From Spirochaetales bacterium (lineage in GTDB: Bacteria; Spirochaetota; Spirochaetia; Sphaerochaetales; Sphaerochaetaceae): 7,135 bases of DNA. Positions 1 to 6,227 of this stretch are shown one piece after another (positions within the stretch are counted from its first letter, which is position 1; each line of letters begins with the position of its first letter). The stretch lies in contig JAQYFM010000067.1 of assembly GCA_028723145.1 (NCBI GenBank), positions 1 through 7,135 on the forward strand. Reading direction: 5' to 3'. The notes beneath the pieces are model-generated. The model did no database searches, had not been told where the DNA came from, and was given only the letters and a program-made list of their open reading frames with translations. The position numbers were made by a program, and so were the translations under genes.

Positions 1-1298
1 TTACCTACAATATGGATGACCAATTAACCTTTTCAAGTCACGTTTCTTTAAGTGCCCCTATTTGGAAAATGAATTTAGATATGCTTGCATTCACAAATAG
101 AGGATGGCAAGAGGGATGGATAGCAAATGACTATAAAAGTTTAGGAGATGGAAAAACATTTAGTGGACGCTATGATGATACTGAAATCTCTTTTTCTTTG
201 ATGCTTGATTTAATAAAAACCAATAAATACTTTTTAAAGTTTACACCAAGTATAGGTTTATCAATAGTTGGTAATCAAAGATATGGTAATATTCAAAATG
301 GTTTTCATAAACTAATTAAAATTGCTCCTGTATATCTTGATTACGAAACAGAAAATAGCGAAGCAAAGTTAATTTTAAAAGGTGAATTAGAAAGTGGCTT
401 TATCTTTCCTCTAGGTACAATTATTACAATTGGTACAGATTTCCACTATATATCTAAATTCTCAGCTATCGAATCTATCTATACATCAATTCAGAATAAT
501 AACAATTTTATTCTTTCGTTTAGCTACTTCTTTGCCCAATCTTATACAAGCTGGAAAACACAACACTACTATTTTGATTACCTACGAGGTCCTGCAATTG
601 AACTTAAAATTGACTCAGGATTAATTTCTATAATTTATTTTTCAAACATCAAAACTAAAAATGGATATGGAATACTATCGTTTGATATTCTATCCCTATT
701 TAATACATCTACTTGGAAAAGCAGTGATATCAATTTAGCTTTTAGTCGTTCAAAACAACTTAATAGTCCCTATTATGATGTAAAACTATCTATTCCTATT
801 TGTAATAGTGATTTTGATTATTTAATATCCATTCGATACCTTGCTGATAACCAATCCTTTGTTGATAATGAAGCCTTTGAAAACCCTAAAATTCATCCAC
901 GCTATAGGAAATCTTATAACTCATTTCTAGCAGGTATTAGATATGAGTTAAAAAATATTAATCCTTTTACTCCATATATTGATTTATGTACAGGTTTAAT
1001 TACTTGGCAAGTAAAAATACAAAGGAATATGATGGATGATAACAATATTCAAGCAGTTATTTATCCTATGAGATATTCTGCCTTAATTGATTTAGAGCTT
1101 GGATTAAAAATTATTCCAGAGGGTTTTATTAAAACTAATAATTCAGATTTCCAAATTTTTATCTTCTCTGGTTTTTCTTTTATCAATAACCCTAATGAAA
1201 TTAGAACATACCTATCTGATGTGACTGATAATAGTGAATACATTTCACATTTTCTTATGCGTTTTGGCTTGGGAATTGAAATTGGTTTTGATCTTTAA
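1..1298 (+). CDS. Probable outer-membrane beta-barrel protein, 5'-truncated by window edge
   Basis: The frame is open from base 3 through the first ATG at 12, with no ribosome binding site or promoter before that ATG, so the gene very probably begins outside the window; 428 residues follow that Met. I do not recognise a named family. The visible part is built of short segments with alternating hydrophobic and polar residues, rich in Tyr, Phe, Ile and Ser and separated by Asn/Asp-rich turns, for example around residues 55-90 and 100-150. The protein ends in an amphipathic strand, FGLGIEIGFDL, of the kind that closes outer-membrane barrels and can serve as the assembly signal. There are no hydrophobic helices long enough for inner-membrane segments and no cysteine-rich or catalytic motif. 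The inferred role is a surface or envelope porin-like or structural barrel. The last 44 bases overlap the convergent DNA glycosylase gene. Confidence is high that it is coding and moderate that it is a barrel. Confidence 0.7.
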   Translation, partial: TYNMDDQLTFSSHVSLSAPIWKMNLDMLAFTNRGWQEGWIANDYKSLGDGKTFSGRYDDTEISFSLMLDLIKTNKYFLKFTPSIGLSIVGNQRYGNIQNGFHKLIKIAPVYLDYETENSEAKLILKGELESGFIFPLGTIITIGTDFHYISKFSAIESIYTSIQNNNNFILSFSYFFAQSYTSWKTQHYYFDYLRGPAIELKIDSGLISIIYFSNIKTKNGYGILSFDILSLFNTSTWKSSDINLAFSRSKQLNSPYYDVKLSIPICNSDFDYLISIRYLADNQSFVDNEAFENPKIHPRYRKSYNSFLAGIRYELKNINPFTPYIDLCTGLITWQVKIQRNMMDDNNIQAVIYPMRYSALIDLELGLKIIPEGFIKTNNSDFQIFIFSGFSFINNPNEIRTYLSDVTDNSEYISHFLMRFGLGIEIGFDL

Positions 1299-1773
1299 TA
1301 ATTACAGACCATCTTTCTATTAATTTATCAATCTTAAAGGTTGCATTTGCAGGGGAAGTTGATGGAAGAGGTGTTACTGGAATTTTTATATTACGATTAT
1401 ATTTTAAATAGAGGTTATAAGCTTTTTGACCATTAACATAAATATGTTTTATTTGTGCTTTATCAATAATTAAAGATAAATTATTTGGCACTACATCTCT
1501 TATTGATTGGTCGCCAGAGCCTTCAATTGTACAAGAACCAATAACATCCCAAAGTGCAATATTATTCTTTGTTAAAAACTCTATTTTCTCATCAACTGTA
1601 GTAAGTTTAGTATTAAATAAAGAGCTAAGTACTGGCCAAAATCTATTCATTTTATGGGCATAGAAGAAGTTTTCTTCTCTGCTCTTTACCGATGGAAAAG
1701 AACCTAAGATTAGGATTGATGATTTTTCTGTATAAAAAGGACCAATTGTGTGTATAACTGCTTTTCTTTCCAT
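1255..1773 (-). CDS. Hypoxanthine-DNA glycosylase (DNA-deoxyinosine glycosylase), UDG superfamily family 6
   Basis: Predicted to remove hypoxanthine, the deamination product of adenine, from DNA as the first step of base excision repair in the cytoplasm. The 172-residue protein has a normal length for the family. The diagnostic blocks are present in order: ILGSFPS at residues 21-27, followed by SREENFFYAH and NRFWP (Asn43 in this block is, as I recall, the position of the catalytic Asn in the characterised Methanosarcina enzyme); ALWDVIGSC at 73-81 with GSGDQSI at 85-91; VNGQKAY at 113-119; and LPSTSPANA at 136-144, the second substrate-binding loop. The conserved core ends near residue 159; the remaining 13 residues are encoded entirely inside the overlap with the convergent barrel gene. 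The ATG at 1773 has no Shine-Dalgarno sequence, but a promoter places transcription start at this codon. It is divergent from the acetyltransferase gene. Identification is by motif pattern; substrate preference is inferred from the family. Confidence 0.9.
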   Translation of the reverse strand: MERKAVIHTIGPFYTEKSSILILGSFPSVKSREENFFYAHKMNRFWPVLSSLFNTKLTTVDEKIEFLTKNNIALWDVIGSCTIEGSGDQSIRDVVPNNLSLIIDKAQIKHIYVNGQKAYNLYLKYNRNIKIPVTPLPSTSPANATFKIDKLIERWSVIIKDQNQFQFPSQNA

Positions 1774-1779
1774 ACATCT

Positions 1780-1808
1780 ACTATGGCTATTTGCAAGTTT
1801 TTTGTAAA
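1780..1808 (-). promoter_or_regulatory. Predicted promoter of the hypoxanthine-DNA glycosylase gene (leaderless)
   Basis: Read on the minus strand, a -35 box TTTACA (1803-1808, 5/6 to consensus) and a -10 box CATAGT (1780-1785, 4/6) are separated by exactly 17 bases. Six bases lie between the -10 box and the ATG at 1773, so the expected first transcribed base is the A of the start codon. No Shine-Dalgarno sequence is present. The box match was made by eye and is untested. Confidence 0.5.
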
Positions 1809-1818
1809 GTTTTATTAT
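1791..1818 (+). promoter_or_regulatory. Predicted promoter of the GNAT acetyltransferase gene (leaderless)
   Basis: A -35 box TTGCAA (1791-1796, 4/6) and a -10 box TATTAT (1813-1818, 5/6) are 16 bases apart. Seven bases separate the -10 box from the ATG at 1826, which predicts a transcript starting at or one base before the start codon. The -35 box lies inside the spacer of the divergent glycosylase promoter, so the two promoters interlock face to face and could interfere with or co-regulate each other. Confidence 0.5.
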
Positions 1819-1825
1819 CTTTTTT

Positions 1826-2380
1826 ATGATTCGATGTGTTACTTTAGATGATGCTGTAGCTATACAAAAAATTTATTCTTATTATGTAGAAAATACTGCA
1901 ATTACCTTTGAGTATGAGGTTCCGACAGTTGATGAATTTAAAAATAGAATTTCAAAAACATTAAAATTCTATCCTTATCTCGTTTATGAAGAAGATGGAG
2001 TTATCCTTGGCTATGCATATGCATCCCCATTTAAAGAAAGAGCAGCTTATGATTGGGATATTGAAACATCCATATATATTAAAAATGGATTTCAAAAGAA
2101 AGGTATAGGGAAGCTACTACATGAAGAACTAAAGCAGGAACTAAAAAAAATGGGAATTCTCACAATGTATGCCTGTATAGCTGCTCCAAATAAAGAAGAT
2201 GAGCATTTAAATAGCAATAGTATCGACTTCCATACTCACATTGGTTATAAGATGTGTGGAAGATTTTCAATGTGTGGCTATAAGTTTAATACTTGGTATG
2301 ACATGGTTTGGATGGAATATTTTATTTCAGAGCACTGTGACAATGTAAAACATCCAACCAGTTATAATGCTAATAGATAA
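1826..2380 (+). CDS. GNAT-family N-acetyltransferase, phosphinothricin/methionine-sulfoximine type
   Basis: Predicted to transfer acetyl from acetyl-CoA to the amino group of a small amino-acid-like substrate. The 184-residue protein matches the Pat/MddA (YncA-like) group along its length: an N-terminal DDAVAIQKIYSYYVENTAITFE segment that covers residues 8-29, the ERAAYDWDIETSIYI block at 71-85, the acetyl-CoA pyrophosphate loop QKKGIGKLL at 90-98 (the Q-x-x-G-x-G signature), and a C-terminal HTHIGYKMCGRF ... WYDMVWME region at 136-164. Family members detoxify phosphinothricin or methionine sulfone/sulfoximine, but many have unknown native substrates, so the substrate here is not assigned. 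The residues after about 167 form a short, poorly conserved tail. The ATG at 1826 is preceded by a T-run with no Shine-Dalgarno sequence. The stop overlaps the convergent lipoprotein gene by 11 bp. The family call is firm and the substrate is open. Confidence 0.88.
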   Translation: MIRCVTLDDAVAIQKIYSYYVENTAITFEYEVPTVDEFKNRISKTLKFYPYLVYEEDGVILGYAYASPFKERAAYDWDIETSIYIKNGFQKKGIGKLLHEELKQELKKMGILTMYACIAAPNKEDEHLNSNSIDFHTHIGYKMCGRFSMCGYKFNTWYDMVWMEYFISEHCDNVKHPTSYNANR

Positions 2381-3077
2381 TTGGTTTATAGCTTCTTACT
2401 TCACAGCCTCCATTTTGATCAACGCGGACTAATAAATATATATGAGTTGAGCAATTTATGAATCTATATACCCCTGGGTGTAAGTTAATTGAAATTTTAC
2501 TTTCACCCTCATTTTTCTCAAAAGTAGGATAGTACTCATACTCAGGTAAATATTTACCCTTTGGAATATTTTCAAGCTCTACCTTAAACTCTTTAGTTTT
2601 ATATTTCTTTGAAGATGAATATTCTCCATTTAAAATATCCACAAGTAATTCTTGCTCATCAAAGATATATCCTACCTCATTAAATAATCTTTTAAAGTTC
2701 AAATTACTAACTAATTTAGAATTAATATCTGTTGCATCAATTAATAGTTCTGCTAATTTACCTTCTTTACTATGGAGATAAATTTTCTCACTATCTCCGG
2801 GAGTGTATCCACCACCAATTGGTGTTAATGTACCAATTGGATAAGCAACAAAAATACAGGTTTTCCCTTTTAATACCTCAACTTGGACACAATGGGTATT
2901 AGCAAATACAGTCTTACTTTTTATTTGATTTCCATCAAAATATTTCAATGTATACCACATTGGTTTTTGATTTTCATAGGCCCAAAAATGTTCATCAAGG
3001 AGATAAACATTTAAAGTTTGTGTTTGTTCAATGCTACATGCTGTTAAAAGTAATATTAGTATTAAAAATTTCTTCAT
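2370..3077 (-). CDS. Lipoprotein of unknown function
   Basis: A 235-residue protein that I do not recognise as a named family. It begins with a textbook lipoprotein signal peptide: two lysines at 2-3, a hydrophobic run FLILILLL, and the lipobox LTAC with the lipidated Cys at position 14. The mature part is predicted to be soluble and beta-rich, anchored to a membrane and exposed in the periplasm or on the surface. Visible features are a Gly/Pro-rich turn PIGGGYTPGD near residues 87-96, and a C-terminal half dense in Glu, Lys and Tyr. Mature cysteines at about 63, 74, 209 and 225 could form disulfides. The start is set by the signal peptide; there is no Shine-Dalgarno sequence. It lies 12 bases beyond the intrinsic terminator of the upstream fusion gene, so it is probably not co-transcribed at full level. 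Its stop overlaps the convergent acetyltransferase gene by 11 bp. Confidence 0.8.
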   Translation of the reverse strand: MKKFLILILLLTACSIEQTQTLNVYLLDEHFWAYENQKPMWYTLKYFDGNQIKSKTVFANTHCVQVEVLKGKTCIFVAYPIGTLTPIGGGYTPGDSEKIYLHSKEGKLAELLIDATDINSKLVSNLNFKRLFNEVGYIFDEQELLVDILNGEYSSSKKYKTKEFKVELENIPKGKYLPEYEYYPTFEKNEGESKISINLHPGVYRFINCSTHIYLLVRVDQNGGCEVRSYKPIIY

Positions 3078-3084
3078 ACTAATA

Positions 3085-3090
3085 ATAGTA
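3085..3090 (-). promoter_or_regulatory. Possible -10 box of the lipoprotein gene
   Basis: On the minus strand TACTAT (4/6 to TATAAT) ends seven bases before the ATG at 3077, predicting a one-base or absent leader as at the neighbouring genes. Its first T is also the last base of the upstream terminator's T-tract. At 17-base spacing the -35 position falls on the terminator stem and does not match TTGACA, so this is weak. Confidence 0.3.
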
Positions 3091-3113
3091 AAAAACCAGC
3101 GATTTCTCGCTGG
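3090..3113 (-). terminator. Intrinsic terminator of the DAHP synthase-prephenate dehydratase gene
   Basis: On the minus strand, CCAGCG (3108-3113) pairs perfectly with CGCTGG (3096-3101) around a six-base loop, and the stem is followed directly by six T residues (3090-3095). It starts eight bases after the stop codon at 3122. This is the strongest terminator-like structure in the window. It ends 12 bases before the lipoprotein start codon, so it also insulates, or attenuates, that gene. Confidence 0.9.
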
Positions 3114-3121
3114 TCTAAATT

Positions 3122-5032
3122 CTAGTGGGCACTTCTAAATGTACCAAGTACTCTTAAAGAAGTAGTTTTTTCTTTTAATAGTGTTAGAGTTTTATTAAAC
3201 TCATCATTATCTTTCATCTCTACTTCAACGAAGAATGAATACTCCCAAGGCTTACCTGGAATTGGACGAGATTCGAGCTTCTTCATATTTAATCCATGGT
3301 CAGATAATATTTTTAATACCTTAAATAGAGCACCCGATTCATCAGAAACATTGAAAAGCAAAGAAGCTATATTTGGTGTAAATCTTGATTTAAACTCTTG
3401 TGAGTTTTCCTCTCTTGATAAGATATAGAACCTTGTATAGTTCTTTGGATTAGTTTCAATTCCTTCTCTAAGGATTTCCATTCTATTGTATGCTGCAGCT
3501 GGAGCACCTGCGATAGCAGCAAGAGATTTATCACCTGTTTGCTTAATATAAGAAACAGATCCTGCGGTATCAAAGAATGGAACCTGTTCAGCATTCTTTA
3601 ATTCCTTTGATAAAAACTCTTGGCATTGAGCTAATCCCTGAGGGTGAGAAAGAACTTTCTTGATATCTTCAATCTTAGTTCCAGGATTAACAATTAAATT
3701 ATGAATTACTCTAATTTGTTGCTCCCCTACAACTGTTAATGACGGATAACAACCAAGTAAATCAATATTCTCTAAAATTGTTCCACCAAGTGTATTTTCA
3801 ATTGGAAGTACAGCATAGCGAGCTTTTCCTGTGTTAACAGCATCAAAGGTTTCTTTAAAGCTTTTGCAAGGAAGTACCTTTACATCTTCATCAAAGGTTC
3901 TTCTAATTGCAAGTTCACTGAATGCACCTCTTTCACCTTGGAAAGCTATTACATTTTCACTAACAGTAGTTTCACATGCACTCTCATCTGTAATTGATGC
4001 AGGAATAATTCTTGGAGAGGTCTCAAGTGATTTTCCAACAACTGGACATAGTGCTTGTACATCTCTCACTAGCTTTTCGAATTGAGATGGGTATAAAGAC
4101 TGAGGACCATCAGAAAGAGCCTTTTCTGGGTGGTTATGAACCTCGACCATAAGGCCTGATGCACCAGAAGCAACTAAAGCTAATGCCATTGGAGATACCA
4201 TATCTCTAATACCTGTTGCATGAGAAGGATCACCAATAACTGGGAGGTGAGTAAGCTTTTGAACTACAGGAATAGCTGAGCAATCGAGAGTATTTCTAGT
4301 TGCCTTTTCAAAGGTTCTTATTCCTCTTTCGCATAGTACTACTTGGTCTGTTCCATTTGCCATTAAGTATTCTGCAGCCATAAGCCACTCTTCAATTGTT
4401 GCGCATAAACCTCTCTTAAGTAATACAGGCATTCCAGTCTTACCAACTTCCTTCAAGAGTTCAAAGTTTTGCATATTTCTAGCACCGATTTGGAACATAT
4501 CGATGTAATTTTTCATCATTTCAACATCTCTTGGAGAGACAACCTCTGTAGTAACAGGCATACCATATTTATCTCCGGCTTCACGAAGATATTTTAATCC
4601 TTCTTCACCAAGGCCTTGGAATGAGTATGGACTTGTTCTTGGCTTAAAAGCACCTCCACGCAAGATTACAGCACCTGCTTCTCTTACGAGAGCGGCAATT
4701 TCCATAATTTGAGAACGGCATTCACAAGCACATGGTCCAGCAATTATTGCTACTCTATTTCCACCGATTTTTACATTTCCAACACTTACTATTGTATCTT
4801 CATTTTTTAACTCACGAGATGCAAGCTTATATGGCTTTGAAATTGGAACAACAGATGCAACACCAGAAAGTAATTCAACTTCTCTTGGATCAATATGAGC
4901 CATACCTACAGCACCAAGTACTGTATCTTGCTCGCCTTTAATCTCTTTAACTAAAAAACCTCTATCAGAAAGAAAAGATTTTACTTTATTTTTGTCTTGA
5001 GCATTTATGCCCTGCTTAAGTATTACAATCAT
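3122..5032 (-). CDS. Fused DAHP synthase (type I-beta) - prephenate dehydratase with ACT domain
   Basis: A cytoplasmic bifunctional enzyme of aromatic amino acid synthesis. Residues about 1-70 form a ferredoxin-like regulatory domain as in Thermotoga-type DAHP synthase. Residues about 85-335 are the DAHP synthase barrel, condensing phosphoenolpyruvate with erythrose 4-phosphate: AGPCACE with metal ligand Cys101, FKPRTSPYSFQG, LLKRG, DPSHATG with His271, Glu297 and Asp308 as the remaining expected ligands. After a linker, residues about 360-538 are prephenate dehydratase (prephenate to phenylpyruvate), with IENTLGG at 411-417 and the catalytic NYTRF block at 531-535. Residues about 555-633 are an ACT domain with GALFKVL and the phenylalanine-binding ESRP at 587-590. 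No chorismate mutase domain is present. I chose the ATG at 5032 because family members begin MIV(I/V)-like here and the promoter predicts transcription starting two bases upstream; an ATG two codons earlier (5038) is the alternative. A terminator follows the stop. Confidence 0.93.
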   Translation of the reverse strand: MIVILKQGINAQDKNKVKSFLSDRGFLVKEIKGEQDTVLGAVGMAHIDPREVELLSGVASVVPISKPYKLASRELKNEDTIVSVGNVKIGGNRVAIIAGPCACECRSQIMEIAALVREAGAVILRGGAFKPRTSPYSFQGLGEEGLKYLREAGDKYGMPVTTEVVSPRDVEMMKNYIDMFQIGARNMQNFELLKEVGKTGMPVLLKRGLCATIEEWLMAAEYLMANGTDQVVLCERGIRTFEKATRNTLDCSAIPVVQKLTHLPVIGDPSHATGIRDMVSPMALALVASGASGLMVEVHNHPEKALSDGPQSLYPSQFEKLVRDVQALCPVVGKSLETSPRIIPASITDESACETTVSENVIAFQGERGAFSELAIRRTFDEDVKVLPCKSFKETFDAVNTGKARYAVLPIENTLGGTILENIDLLGCYPSLTVVGEQQIRVIHNLIVNPGTKIEDIKKVLSHPQGLAQCQEFLSKELKNAEQVPFFDTAGSVSYIKQTGDKSLAAIAGAPAAAYNRMEILREGIETNPKNYTRFYILSREENSQEFKSRFTPNIASLLFNVSDESGALFKVLKILSDHGLNMKKLESRPIPGKPWEYSFFVEVEMKDNDEFNKTLTLLKEKTTSLRVLGTFRSAH

Positions 5033-5040
5033 AGCCATTT

Positions 5041-5069
5041 ATGCTAGTGATATTTTTTATCATGGTCAA
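5041..5069 (-). promoter_or_regulatory. Predicted promoter of the DAHP synthase-prephenate dehydratase gene
   Basis: On the minus strand a -35 box TTGACC (5064-5069, 5/6) and a -10 box TAGCAT (5041-5046, 4/6) are separated by 17 bases. The expected start of transcription is near 5034, two bases before the ATG at 5032 and downstream of the alternative ATG at 5038. This favours the shorter protein and a leaderless message. No Shine-Dalgarno sequence precedes either ATG. Confidence 0.5.
5048..5062. promoter_or_regulatory. Small inverted repeat inside the fusion-gene promoter, possible operator
   Basis: TGATA and TATCA form a perfect 5-bp inverted repeat around a five-base T spacer. It lies wholly between the -35 and -10 boxes of the fusion-gene promoter, where a repressor would block polymerase. 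In such AT-rich DNA a repeat this short can arise by chance, and I do not recognise it as the site of a known regulator. Confidence 0.2.
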
Positions 5070-5100
5070 CAAAATCCTCGATATTGAAATGAAAATGAAG

Positions 5101-5106
5101 TATCAT
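5101..5106 (+). promoter_or_regulatory. Predicted -10 box of the HNH gene (leaderless)
   Basis: TATCAT (5/6 to TATAAT) lies eight bases before the ATG at 5115, so transcription should start within two bases of the start codon. The intervening bases are nearly all T and contain no Shine-Dalgarno sequence. No good -35 box is found at 16-18 base spacing; a TTGAAA at 5084-5089 is only 11 bases upstream of the -10 box. Confidence 0.4.
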
Positions 5107-5114
5107 TTTTTTCT

Positions 5115-6227
5115 ATGAACCATACTTTTCCCTGTGATAATAGACTTAAAATAAATGAGCTATCTAGGATATTTGATAAGAAAACAGAGAGCTATAAATT
5201 ATTTTGGTTTGGCTCTCTATTATCAAATATTTTAAATGGGAAAACTATAATATCCTTTAATGAATTAATAAATGATATGATAGCAACTGCTTGGTATATG
5301 GTAAGTGAATATCATTTAAATCTTGGTCCAAGTGATACCATGGAGAAGCTTATTTTATCACTTGATGGTATTACTCCATTAAAGCCTTCAGATTCAAAAG
5401 ACAATATTATTTCATATCTCAATTGTAATGACAATTTCATTCTTGAAAAAAAGAAAATGTTAATTAATGAAGTACCTTACAGACTTCAAAGTACCATGCT
5501 TACTTTAAATGATTCTGATTGGAAGAAAGGTAGTAAAGCTCGTATTGAAATGATTAATAAGCATGAAGGCTTAATCTATAAGTTTGGTCCATATGATGGT
5601 CTAAATACTAAGATATATATTAATGAAAGCTGGAGTAATTATATTAAAGACAATTATTCTTTCTTAGAAGGATGGTATAAATATAACTTAATTAACTATC
5701 TACAAAAAAGAAATCCAGCTGTTCCAGGAATTCCTGATAAACTTGAACCTCCTAGAGAGAGGAATCTTACAAAGGTTTCATTGTTTTGGAAGGAGTGTCT
5801 AAAACATAAAAACTTTAGAGAGATTTATAATAACCAAATACTTTCTTTAGATGATATCTCTATTGACCACTTTATTCCTTGGTCTTATACAGTAAGTGAT
5901 GAATTTTGGAATTTACATCCAACAACGAAGAGTATTAATAGTAATAAAGGTAATAGCCTTCCTGTTTGGAATAGATATTTTCCTCCTCTATGTGATATTG
6001 AATATAATTCATATTTATTAATACATAAAAATAAGCAATTAATGGATGTCTTTTTAAAAACATCTAAAGAGCACTTTTCCTCTTTAGAGGTTAAAGAAAC
6101 TCTTTATCTTAAAAAAGGTCACTCAAAGCAAAGCTTTTCAAATGCACTAGAGCAAGTATTAGGACCACAATATCTTGCTGCAGTTGGATGTGGTTATAAA
6201 CAATGGGAATACGATAATGGAATTTGA
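5115..6227 (+). CDS. HNH (His-Me finger) nuclease-like protein of unknown role
   Basis: A 370-residue protein with a C-terminal beta-beta-alpha-metal nuclease core at about residues 245-282: SIDHFIPWSY with the Asp251-His252 pair, then WNLHPT with Asn266, and SINSNKGNSLP with Asn275 and Lys278. This is the D-H ... N ... N arrangement of active HNH enzymes, so metal-dependent DNA nicking or cutting is a reasonable inference. No CxxC zinc ribbon flanks the core. The N-terminal 200 residues form a separate, mostly helical module with a conserved-looking block FWFGSLLSNILNGKTIISF at 30-48 followed by MIATAWYMVSEYHLNLG at 55-71; I recall similar modules in uncharacterised HNH proteins but cannot name a domain. 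No signal peptide or membrane segment is present, so it should be cytoplasmic. It is divergent from the aromatic fusion gene, and its last 11 bases overlap the endonuclease III gene, suggesting one transcript and coupled translation. A defence or repair role is only inferred. Confidence 0.85.
   Translation: MNHTFPCDNRLKINELSRIFDKKTESYKLFWFGSLLSNILNGKTIISFNELINDMIATAWYMVSEYHLNLGPSDTMEKLILSLDGITPLKPSDSKDNIISYLNCNDNFILEKKKMLINEVPYRLQSTMLTLNDSDWKKGSKARIEMINKHEGLIYKFGPYDGLNTKIYINESWSNYIKDNYSFLEGWYKYNLINYLQKRNPAVPGIPDKLEPPRERNLTKVSLFWKECLKHKNFREIYNNQILSLDDISIDHFIPWSYTVSDEFWNLHPTTKSINSNKGNSLPVWNRYFPPLCDIEYNSYLLIHKNKQLMDVFLKTSKEHFSSLEVKETLYLKKGHSKQSFSNALEQVLGPQYLAAVGCGYKQWEYDNGI

Noticed and set aside
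430..1243. Short frames inside the barrel gene (430-624 plus, 1061-1243 minus).
   Set aside because: Both are translations of another frame of a clearly coding region, with no motif and no initiation signals.
1227..1255. Hairpin GTGAA/TTCAC near the end of the glycosylase gene as its terminator.
   Set aside because: The stem is only five base pairs and is followed by mixed sequence rather than a T-tract on the minus strand.
3367..4941. Open frames of 69 to 84 codons opposite to or out of frame with the aromatic fusion gene (3367-3594 minus; 3831-4085 and 4732-4941 plus).
   Set aside because: They lie entirely inside a strongly conserved coding region, have low-complexity or shadow-like translations with no recognisable motif, and have no promoter or ribosome binding site.
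5084..5106. TTGAAA at 5084-5089 as the -35 box of the HNH gene.
   Set aside because: It is a good hexamer, but the 11-base distance to the -10 box is too short for the standard sigma factor.
5860..5960. The HNH core as part of a Cas9-like or group II/homing-intron protein.
   Set aside because: No RuvC segments, arginine-rich helix, reverse transcriptase domain, CRISPR repeats or intron structure accompany it. The 370-residue length and the N-terminal module fit a free HNH protein.
6175..6216. Upstream TTG start for endonuclease III, adding 14 residues.
   Set aside because: It would deepen the overlap with the HNH gene to 53 bp, uses a rarer start codon, adds residues not expected in the family, and has no better ribosome binding site than the ATG at 6217.
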